A stretch of 64,000 nucleotides of DNA from an uncultured Algibacter sp. (GTDB lineage Bacteria; Bacteroidota; Bacteroidia; Flavobacteriales; Flavobacteriaceae), in contig NZ_CANKXG010000005.1 in the NCBI RefSeq assembly GCF_947487575.1, positions 62,001 through 126,000 on the forward strand, read 5' to 3'. Both the position numbers and the translations under genes were made by a program. The notes under the pieces were generated by a model that was given only the letters and a program-made list of their open reading frames with translations, had not been told where the DNA came from and ran no database searches. Positions 30,986 to 38,950 of the stretch are shown here, piece by piece; positions within the stretch are counted from its first letter, which is position 1; each line of letters begins with the position of its first letter.

Positions 30986-32959
30986 ATGTTCAAAATATTT
31001 CCTACGCGTTTTGCGTTGCTTAAGGCCTTTGTAGGCTTATTTTTATTATTATCCTTTGTTGTAAGAATAAGTTTTTTGTTTTGGAATTTTTCTGAATTTG
31101 ATAAAGGTTTTTTTACTCTAGGAAACACTTTTATTATTGGTTTTCTTTTTGATTTAGCAACAATTTCATTTTTTACGATTCCTTATCTTATTTATTTATT
31201 TCTAATTCCAAAGAAATGGCACGGTTCATTGTTCGATAGATTTGTGACTTATTTTGGGTTTTCTTTAGGGGTACTTATATTGTTTTTTTCGTTTTTTGGA
31301 GAATTTACATTTTGGGATGAATTTGAAAGACGCTACAATTTTATAGCAGTTGATTATTTAATTTACACTTATGAAGTTGTTAAAAATATTAATGAGTCTT
31401 ACCCTTTGCCATTTCTTATAACGGGAATGTTAATATTAGTTTTAACTAGTATTTTTGTTGTGTATCGTTTGGGGTATTTTAAAAAAGTATTTATTAGCGA
31501 GACTTGTTTTAAAACTAAAATATATGCAGCTGTTCCTTGGTTTTTAATTGTCGTTATTTCAAGTTTATTTGTTACAAATAAACAAGCAGATTGGACAGAA
31601 AACAGATTTAATAACGAACTATCTAAAGCAGGTATTTATTCGTTTTTTGCAGCATTCAGAAATAATGAATTACCGTATAAGGAATTTTATCAAACGATTC
31701 CAGAAAAGGAAGCCTACGCCTATGTGAAATCTGTATATGGAGATGGATTGCTAAAAGTTAAAAATAAAAGTGTTTATCGAACAATAACAAATTCAGATAG
31801 TATTAATAAACCTATTAAACCAAACGTTATTTTTATTTGTATTGAAAGTTTAAGTGGTAAGTTTTTAGGGTCTTTTGGTGCTAAAAGTAATATAACTCCA
31901 ACTTTGGATGCATTGGCTAATGAAAGCGTATTTTTTACGAACTTTTACGCTACAGGAACTCGAACAGTTAGGGGCATGGAAGCCATTACGCTTTCAATAC
32001 CTCCAACACCTGGTAGAAGCATTGTAAAACGCAAGAATAATCAAGGTTTGTTTACTATTGGCGAAGTATTCAGGCAACAAGGTTATACTCGAAATTTTTT
32101 CTACGGTGGAGATGGTTACTTTGATAATATGAACACCTATTTTGGAGGTGATAATTTTGATATTGTAGACCGAGGACGAGGTTTTTTACTGGATAAAAAG
32201 ATATCTGCGAGCAGAAAAAATATAGAAGATGATGAAGTAACTTTTGAAAATGCTTGGGGTGTTTGTGATATGGATATTTATAATAAAGTCTTGAAAGAAG
32301 CAGACAAAGCCTACGTGACAAAAAAACCTTTTTTCGATTTTGTCATGACTACCTCAAATCATAAGCCATATACATATCCAGAGAGTAAAATTGATATTCC
32401 TTCTGGTACTGGACGGCATGGTGCAGTAAAGTATACAGATTATGCTATTGGAGAATTTTTAAAAAAGGCAAGAAACAAACCTTGGTTTAGTAATACCGTG
32501 TTTGTTATTATGAGCGATCATTGTGCTAGTAGTGCTGGGCGTTGGGAGTTAGATGTGCAGAACTATCACATTCCTGCGTTAATTTATAATCTTCCTAGCG
32601 TGAAACCTCAAAAAGTAGATAAGCTAGCTTCTCAAATAGATATGTTTCCAACCCTGTTTTCTTTATTAAATTGGGACTATAAATCAAACCTATTTGGAAT
32701 GGATATTATGAATATGAAACCTGAAGACGAACGCGCTTTTATTGCAAATTATCGAAAACTAGGTTATTTTAAGGATAATCAAGTTATGGTGTTAAATGAA
32801 CAGGCTAATGCTAATTTTTATGATTGGAATTCATTAGATAACAGTCTTACTAAAAAAACTATTGATAATGCTTTTTTAAAAAAAACAATTTCATTTTATC
32901 AGGTAGCAGACGACCTATATAGAAATAGTGGCTTAACAATATTGAAAACGGATGACTAA
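30986..32959 (+). CDS. LTA synthase family protein / sulfatase-like phospho-transferase
   Basis: Five N-terminal TMs; PNVIFICIESLSGKFLGSFG; TGTRTVRGMEAITLSIPPTPGRSI; FVIMSDHC. Confidence 0.9.
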   Translation: MFKIFPTRFALLKAFVGLFLLLSFVVRISFLFWNFSEFDKGFFTLGNTFIIGFLFDLATISFFTIPYLIYLFLIPKKWHGSLFDRFVTYFGFSLGVLILFFSFFGEFTFWDEFERRYNFIAVDYLIYTYEVVKNINESYPLPFLITGMLILVLTSIFVVYRLGYFKKVFISETCFKTKIYAAVPWFLIVVISSLFVTNKQADWTENRFNNELSKAGIYSFFAAFRNNELPYKEFYQTIPEKEAYAYVKSVYGDGLLKVKNKSVYRTITNSDSINKPIKPNVIFICIESLSGKFLGSFGAKSNITPTLDALANESVFFTNFYATGTRTVRGMEAITLSIPPTPGRSIVKRKNNQGLFTIGEVFRQQGYTRNFFYGGDGYFDNMNTYFGGDNFDIVDRGRGFLLDKKISASRKNIEDDEVTFENAWGVCDMDIYNKVLKEADKAYVTKKPFFDFVMTTSNHKPYTYPESKIDIPSGTGRHGAVKYTDYAIGEFLKKARNKPWFSNTVFVIMSDHCASSAGRWELDVQNYHIPALIYNLPSVKPQKVDKLASQIDMFPTLFSLLNWDYKSNLFGMDIMNMKPEDERAFIANYRKLGYFKDNQVMVLNEQANANFYDWNSLDNSLTKKTIDNAFLKKTISFYQVADDLYRNSGLTILKTDD

Positions 32960-33833
32960 TATTCACTTTATAATAAATCCAATAGCTGGTTCTGCTGAGC
33001 ATGATTTTTCTGAACATTACTTTCAAGAATTTTTTGAGAAAGAAAAATATAACTTAACAGTTAAATTATCTGAGCATAAAGGGCATGCAATAGATTTAAC
33101 TAAAGCATCAATTAATCAAGGAGTAAATGTTATTGTTGCTTGTGGGGGAGATGGAACGATTAACGAAGTGGCATCTACTTTAATAGGGGTTAATATTCCT
33201 CTGGGAATAATTCCTGTTGGCTCTGGAAACGGATTAGCATCAAATCTTAAAATTTCGCGTAATGTAGAACAGGCTATCCAAATTATAAAAAAAAATGAGC
33301 AAACTAGAATTGATGTTGGTTGCATTAATGAGCGTTATTTTTTTAGTAATTCTGGTTTTGGATTTGACGCAAATGTTATTGAAAACTACGAAGCTTCTCA
33401 AAAAAGAACACTTTATTGTTATGTAAGAGCTTCTATAAAATCGTTTATGGAGTTTAATAAGAAAAATAAAATGACCATTAATATTAATGGCAATACAATC
33501 ATTGATAATCCTTTCTTAATCTTCGTTTCAAATTCTAATGAATTAGGCTATAACGTAAGCTTAACACCCAAAGCATCATTACAAGATGGGTTATTAGATA
33601 TTTTGATTGTTCCTAAAATTAACAAGTTAAAAATGGTTTTGTTTGGTGTTCTGGTATTGCTTAAAAGACCTCATTTACTAAAAGGCGTAAAAAGTTTTCA
33701 AACAAAAGCAATGACGCTTTCTCGTAAAACAGGCGAAGCTTTTGAATCGCAAATTGATGGAGAGTTTATAAAAATTAAGGAACAGTCTGTCTCAATTCAT
33801 TTAAAGGAGAAGTCGCTAGTTGTAATTGTATAA
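32952..33833 (+). CDS. Diacylglycerol kinase family protein (DagK/YegS-like)
   Basis: FIINPIAGSA..VIVACGGDGTINEVASTL..GIIPVGSGNGLASNL; overlaps the previous ORF by 8 nt. Confidence 0.93.
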   Translation: MTNIHFIINPIAGSAEHDFSEHYFQEFFEKEKYNLTVKLSEHKGHAIDLTKASINQGVNVIVACGGDGTINEVASTLIGVNIPLGIIPVGSGNGLASNLKISRNVEQAIQIIKKNEQTRIDVGCINERYFFSNSGFGFDANVIENYEASQKRTLYCYVRASIKSFMEFNKKNKMTININGNTIIDNPFLIFVSNSNELGYNVSLTPKASLQDGLLDILIVPKINKLKMVLFGVLVLLKRPHLLKGVKSFQTKAMTLSRKTGEAFESQIDGEFIKIKEQSVSIHLKEKSLVVIV

Positions 33834-33968
33834 AGGATTTATAAAAAAAATATTATTTTAATATTTTTAAGATTTCATGTGGTACTCTGAATATGAAGGG
33901 GGAAGATAAATGTTATAATCAATATATTGATTTTAATTATTTAATTTAAAAAAACTAATTAAGCAAAT

Positions 33969-34514
33969 ATGTTTTGTAGAAAACTTTTCTTTGTGTTATT
34001 AGCTATTCTATTTCAAAATCTATATTTGGGTTTTGCACAAAAATCTGATATAGAAATGGCGGGTGATATTGGAGTTATAGTTGTACCTATTGCTGGGCTT
34101 ACCACTACGCTTATAAAAGGTGATAATAAAGGGACATGGCAATTTGCTAAAGGGTTTCTACTAAATCAAGTTGTAACTTTTGGTTTAAAAGCTAGTATTA
34201 GTAAAACAAGACCCGATTTTAGTGATAATAATGCGTTTCCATCAGGGCATACTTCTACAGTTTTTCAAGGCGCATCATTTATTCATAGGCGTTACGGATT
34301 TAAATATAGTATTCCAGCTTATGCCATTGCTGGATTCACTGCATTTAGTAGACAAGACGCTAAAAAACATGATATGTTTGACATTCTTGTTGGCGCCATA
34401 ATTGGAATAGGGAGTACGTGTCTTTTTACAACGCCATACCAAGAAGAACATTTAAAACTATCATTTAATAGTTATGATGGAAATTATTTAATGGGCTTCA
34501 TTTATAAATTTTAA
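33969..34514 (+). CDS. PAP2 family phosphatase
   Basis: KTRPDFSDNNAFPSGHTSTVF; C-terminal Asp-containing motif (HDMFDILVGAI). Confidence 0.85.
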   Translation: MFCRKLFFVLLAILFQNLYLGFAQKSDIEMAGDIGVIVVPIAGLTTTLIKGDNKGTWQFAKGFLLNQVVTFGLKASISKTRPDFSDNNAFPSGHTSTVFQGASFIHRRYGFKYSIPAYAIAGFTAFSRQDAKKHDMFDILVGAIIGIGSTCLFTTPYQEEHLKLSFNSYDGNYLMGFIYKF

Positions 34515-34529
34515 AGAAATAAAAGGTAT

Positions 34530-35096
34530 ATGAAAAAAATAGTTTTAATATTAAGCCTTATTATTCCATTAATTTGTATCGCGCAAAATGAAAGCCTTTC
34601 AGAATTATGAACAAAGCGACTTGTACAAGACATAGGAGATTATGCTCAACATGCACCAGCAATAACCTCATTAATAGTAATTCTTGCTAAGAAAGACAAA
34701 GAAGGTTTTTGGCAGTTTGCTAAATCTTATGGAACAACTCTAGGCTTAACTTATGGACTCAAATATGCGATTAATAAACCTAGGCCAGAAGGCAGAACAG
34801 ATGGTCTTGCATTTCCATCTGGACATACATCTGTTTCGTTTTCAGGAGCGTCATTTTTGCAAAGACGCTATGGGTGGAAGTATGGTATTCCTGCATATTT
34901 AGTTGCAGGATTTGTAGCTTATAGTAGAATTGAAGGAATTCATGATAGGCATGATGGATGGGATGTGCTTGGAGGAATTTTAGTTGGTTTAGGGAGCACA
35001 TATTTGTTTACAACACCTTATCAAAAAGAACATTTAGAATTAACTTTTAATAGTGGTGGTGGCGATTATTTAATAGGTCTTAATTATAAGTTTTAG
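34530..35096 (+). pseudogene. PAP2 family phosphatase with in-frame TGA at 34608-34610
   Basis: MKKIVLILSLIIPLICIAQNESLSEL*TKRLVQDIGDYAQHAPAITSLIVILAKKDKEGFWQFAKSYGTTLGLTYGLKYAINKPRPEGRTDGLAFPSGHTSVSFSGASF...; same frame on both sides of the stop, rest intact. Confidence 0.8.
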
Positions 35097-35221
35097 ATAA
35101 AGGTATTTTAGCTTAATTTTTTAAAGAATAATAATTAAGGCTATTCGAATATAATTGTCTTAGGAAAAAGTAAAGTGCATTTGGTATAAGAACCATAATT
35201 GAGGAATTTAAAAAAGAAAAA

Positions 35222-36220
35222 ATGAAATTTAGTTATAAAAGTTCATTAATAAAACGTTTATGCATAGGCTTTGTCTGTGTTTTTATTTTTCAAATTACTG
35301 GCTTTGCTCAAGTCAATAATAAGGAAACGCAAACTTATGATATGGGTGATGGAATGACTTTTACATATGCCAAGCCAAAGTTTTTTGAGGCATTTAAGCA
35401 TGTTCCAAATGATATTTATGAATTTGGAAAGTTTACAGTTCAAAAAGAAAACTTATTCTGGACGGGTATGGCAGTTGGAAGTACTCTAGCATTAATTCCA
35501 TTTGACCAAAAGTTATTAGATAATGCTCAGGAAATAGGAAAACCACTGGGTTTGTATGAAGATGTTAGGTATACAAGGTTTCTAGGGTTAGAGGTGCTGC
35601 CAAAAAATATTAACGGAGCTATTTATTATTTGGGTAATGGGTTAACCCCTATTTTATTAAGTGGTGGCTTTTACATTGCAGGAAAAATCAATAACGACTA
35701 TCGTGCTTTAAATGTTTCAAGTGAATTAATTGAAGTTTTAGTTTCCTCTGGAGTATGTACACAAATAATAAAAAGAATTACTGGAAGGCAAAGTCCAGGC
35801 CCAGCAATTGATAGCGGAAACCCAGGAGGACATTGGACACCTTTTCCAAGTTTTAAAGCATACCAAACAAATACACCAAATTATGATGCCATGCCTTCTG
35901 GGCACCTAACAACATATATAGCATCTTTAACTGTAATATCAACTAACTACCCGAATACAAAGTGGATAAAGCCCGTGGGTTACACCTTAGCAGGTGTTAT
36001 GGCTTTTCAAATGATGAGTACTAGAGTGCATTGGGCATCCGATTATCCATTTGCAATTCTTATGGGGTATGTTATTGGTAAAAATGCTGCAAACAGAAGA
36101 ATAAAAAAGGAGGTTAGGCATGATTTAACAGGCGAAATAATCCACCCAAAATTTAAGACAGATTTTAGCTTTAGTTACAGAGCAGATTATAAGATGGCTG
36201 GTGTTACTTTTTCTTTTTAA
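35222..36220 (+). CDS. PAP2 family phosphatase (larger)
   Basis: KRITGRQSPGP..YDAMPSGHLTTYIAS..STRVHWASDYPFAILMGY. Confidence 0.88.
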   Translation: MKFSYKSSLIKRLCIGFVCVFIFQITGFAQVNNKETQTYDMGDGMTFTYAKPKFFEAFKHVPNDIYEFGKFTVQKENLFWTGMAVGSTLALIPFDQKLLDNAQEIGKPLGLYEDVRYTRFLGLEVLPKNINGAIYYLGNGLTPILLSGGFYIAGKINNDYRALNVSSELIEVLVSSGVCTQIIKRITGRQSPGPAIDSGNPGGHWTPFPSFKAYQTNTPNYDAMPSGHLTTYIASLTVISTNYPNTKWIKPVGYTLAGVMAFQMMSTRVHWASDYPFAILMGYVIGKNAANRRIKKEVRHDLTGEIIHPKFKTDFSFSYRADYKMAGVTFSF

Positions 36221-36693
36221 TTTTAAGTAAGTAATAGGGGGGAGTCACTTCTTTTTCTAATAATCAATCCAACTAATTATTATAAATCTTGAAATCTTTA
36301 GGCTTATTTACCAACACAATTCCTGAAATAATACAAGAGTTAATTAAATTAAACTTATAGGTAATATTTATTAAACCACCCTTTGTGAGTTATGGTGATT
36401 ACCAGTATTATAAATTTCTAATAATTATTCGTTAACAATATTACAATATAATATCATTTCACTTTAAGTAATCAATAATAGCAAATTATTAAGTTATTAA
36501 TCTAATGGTATAGCAGTAGGAATAAGTAATTTTATCCTTAGCTGAATAACTGGTAATCCCAATGATAATAAAGAGTGGTCGCAATTTTAAAAAGAAAATT
36601 AATAATTTTTTAATAATAGTATCTATAATTTTTTGATTTACGTGATGACAATTTCAAAACTATACGATGTATTAAAAACTAAAATAATTTTTT

Positions 36694-37410
36694 ATGAAGA
36701 ATCTAAAGAACACAATTTTTTTACTTATTACTTTATCACTCTTTTTTTTTACAAGTTGTACATCTAGTGATGATGAGTCTAACAATAATGAGCCAACAAG
36801 CTTTTCATCGAATACTATAGAAACAAAGACTTATGGTGCTACTATAGAATGGACTGAATCCACAGATTTTGATGGAGATCTTGTAACTTATACCATAGTG
36901 TTAGAAGGGAAAGAGGTTGCTTCTGGTGTTAATGCTTTAACACATTCATTTACTGACCTAGAGCCTGAAACAATTTATAATGGTAATATTGAAGCTAAAG
37001 ACGGTAATGGTGGGGTAACTAAAGCTGATTTTTTCTTTACAACAGAACCAATTCTTTTTATTAAATGGAGAGATTTTATTGAAGGTGACGGTCATAGTTT
37101 TGTTGCTTTTTTTGAAGTACCTGAAAAATCTGGTGCATCTAGTTATGCTGTTGAAGTAAAAGAATATTCATTAAACACAAGCCCTGCTACCATAGGTAGA
37201 AGCTATTCATGGAAACCAGAAGATGATTTGCCAACTGGTAATAATGTAGGTACAGGCTCTAGCGGTCTTACAGAATTTTCATCAGGAGTTTACCATGCAA
37301 ATACTCATGTCTCAGGAGCTCATGTAACTAATGCCGCTGCAGTTAGCCAGTTGGTTTTCTACTATGGGGCTATTACAGGTTCTGCTGAGTTAACAATTAG
37401 ATACAAATAG
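36694..37410 (+). CDS. Fibronectin type III-like domain lipoprotein
   Basis: Lipobox TSCTSSDDE; TIEWTESTDFDGDLVTYTIVLEGKEV..TETIYNGNIEAKDGNGG FN3-like. Confidence 0.7.
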   Translation: MKNLKNTIFLLITLSLFFFTSCTSSDDESNNNEPTSFSSNTIETKTYGATIEWTESTDFDGDLVTYTIVLEGKEVASGVNALTHSFTDLEPETIYNGNIEAKDGNGGVTKADFFFTTEPILFIKWRDFIEGDGHSFVAFFEVPEKSGASSYAVEVKEYSLNTSPATIGRSYSWKPEDDLPTGNNVGTGSSGLTEFSSGVYHANTHVSGAHVTNAAAVSQLVFYYGAITGSAELTIRYK

Positions 37411-37606
37411 AGCATTTTTAATAAAAGTATTTTTTTTGATTTTGGTGCCTTTCAGAAATTGAGCTTTGTTTTAAATGTAGAGAGAAGGATTGCATATCCC
37501 AATAGGTAATCCAGTACAAGCATAAAAACCTAAACCACGCTTAGGCGTTGTTTAGGTTTTTGTTTATAGTAACTTACAAAAGCACACTTATGACGCTACT
37601 AAAAAC

Positions 37607-37640
37607 AAAAAACCTACAACTTCCGTTGTAGGTTTCCTTT
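37607..37640 (-). terminator. Hairpin terminator adjoining attL; probable ancestral tRNA-Ser terminator
   Basis: Minus strand: CCTCTTTCTCCGCAAAAGGAAACCTACAACGGAAGTTGTAGGTTTTTTG. Confidence 0.65.
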
Positions 37641-37641
37641 T

Positions 37642-37654
37642 GCGGAGAAAGAGG
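37642..37654. repeat. attL core direct repeat
   Basis: GCGGAGAAAGAGG identical to 47997-48009. Confidence 0.88.
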
Positions 37655-37713
37655 TTCTTCCTCAATATCTTTAAACTCAATGTTTACAGTACTTCACAAA
37701 GGTTCAGTTTTCT

Positions 37714-37734
37714 AGGGTAACCCATAGGGTAACT
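37714..37734. repeat. Element-end motif A, left copy (AGGGTAACCCATAGGGTAACT)
   Basis: 21/21 identity with 47866-47886, same orientation. Confidence 0.92.
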
Positions 37735-37796
37735 TTACCAGTTTTACTAATAATACTCCGCAAGTTACATTTTAAATCCTTAAATCACAAAATTTC

Positions 37797-37817
37797 AGGG
37801 AATGCTAGGGAATCCCT
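37797..37817 (+). promoter_or_regulatory. Element motif B, left copy (AGGGAATGCTAGGGAATCCCT)
   Basis: Inverted relative to copies at 45263 and 47811; followed after 22 nt by AATATTTGCATCATAATAATT. Confidence 0.85.
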
Positions 37818-37874
37818 AGCTATACCTTGATGAAACCCTAATATTTGCATCATAATAATTTAAAAAATAATATT

Positions 37875-38078
37875 ATGATTGAAAATTTAGAAGAAATCAA
37901 CTTGGATTTAACTCCATTAACACGACAATTGTTAATTAATTACATTTCCATTAATTATGAAGAGCATGCGGATTTTAGCGAGGAATCTTTAAGAGCTGAA
38001 TTATTACTTTTAAAACGTACTAATAACCTAGAGCAACTTTTTCTAGCAGAATCTTTATCAAATTACTATCAGCAGTAA
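37875..38078 (+). CDS. Small hypothetical protein at the left end of the element
   Basis: 67 aa from ATG 37875 (MIENLEEINLDLTPLTRQLLINY...); preceded by motif B and promoter-like sequence; ORF track start at 37845 is a TTG. Confidence 0.6.
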   Translation: MIENLEEINLDLTPLTRQLLINYISINYEEHADFSEESLRAELLLLKRTNNLEQLFLAESLSNYYQQ

Positions 38079-38192
38079 TTTAAAGCTGTTGAAATTTTGA
38101 GCATGACTAGTTGTAAAATGAAAAACCTAACAGCAATTATATTGATTTATTTTTCTGTTAGGTTCTCATTAATCATTAGATTGATTTTAGAC

Positions 38193-38756
38193 TTATAAAC
38201 TCATATAAATATCGTCTAATTCCTCTTGTCTAATACCTAAGTATCTTTTTGTAATAGCAGGTGAAGAGTGGTTAAACAAATCTGATAAGTATAATAGTGC
38301 TTTTTCAGTTTCGTTATTATTAGAGTACACTTGACGACCAAAAGTTTTACGAAGTGAATGTGTTGAAACTGAAAGTTTTTTAGTTCCAAAAAGTTCTTTG
38401 ATTTTACGATTTACATATTGTACGCTGTAAACTGTATTTTGGTTTGAAGTAAAAATAAAGCCTTCATGTTCTTCAACTCTAGTTTTTAGTAAAGCAAAAG
38501 CATCTTTAATATTATCGTTAATTCTGATAATACGTTTCTTATTGGTCTTTTTCTCTAGAAGTGTAATTGAATCATTTTCTAAATCTGTAAACTTTAATGA
38601 AAGTAAATCTGAAATACGTAAACCAGAATTAATACCTAAAACCACTAAAAAACCTAATTTATAGTTTTTATCATTTTTAATTAATTTGATTGCTTTGTTT
38701 AACGTAGAATCAAAATTTAAATAATCGCTTGTAGTAACTGAACCTTTAACACTCAT
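38193..38756 (-). CDS. Tyrosine-type recombinase, catalytic core only
   Basis: GLRISDLL, HSLRKTFG, LFNHSSPAITKRYLGI; 187 aa with no N-terminal SAM-like/arm domain. Confidence 0.85.
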   Translation of the reverse strand: MSVKGSVTTSDYLNFDSTLNKAIKLIKNDKNYKLGFLVVLGINSGLRISDLLSLKFTDLENDSITLLEKKTNKKRIIRINDNIKDAFALLKTRVEEHEGFIFTSNQNTVYSVQYVNRKIKELFGTKKLSVSTHSLRKTFGRQVYSNNNETEKALLYLSDLFNHSSPAITKRYLGIRQEELDDIYMSL

Positions 38757-38792
38757 ATCATTATTATTTATGATACAAATATAATAAAAATA

Positions 38793-38830
38793 AGTTTCAC
38801 TTTTATTTGTTTTAAGATAAAAGTGAAACT
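38793..38830. promoter_or_regulatory. Perfect 14-bp inverted repeat upstream of the 38193-38756 recombinase
   Basis: AGTTTCACTTTTAT-N10-ATAAAAGTGAAACT, just upstream (minus strand) of TATATTTG promoter-like sequence. Confidence 0.7.
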
Positions 38831-38895
38831 ATATTAGTGTATGTTTTGCTTTGAAACACATAACTTGTTGTTTTACAATGTTTTAACAAAATAAA

Positions 38896-38927
38896 AAAGG
38901 TTCACTTCTAATAATAGTGAAACTTTT
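38896..38927 (-). terminator. Terminator for the res gene
   Basis: Minus strand: AAAAGTTTCACT-loop-AGTGAACCTTTTTTATTTTG. Confidence 0.65.
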
Positions 38928-38950
38928 ATACTCTGCTAACTATTGAAGTG

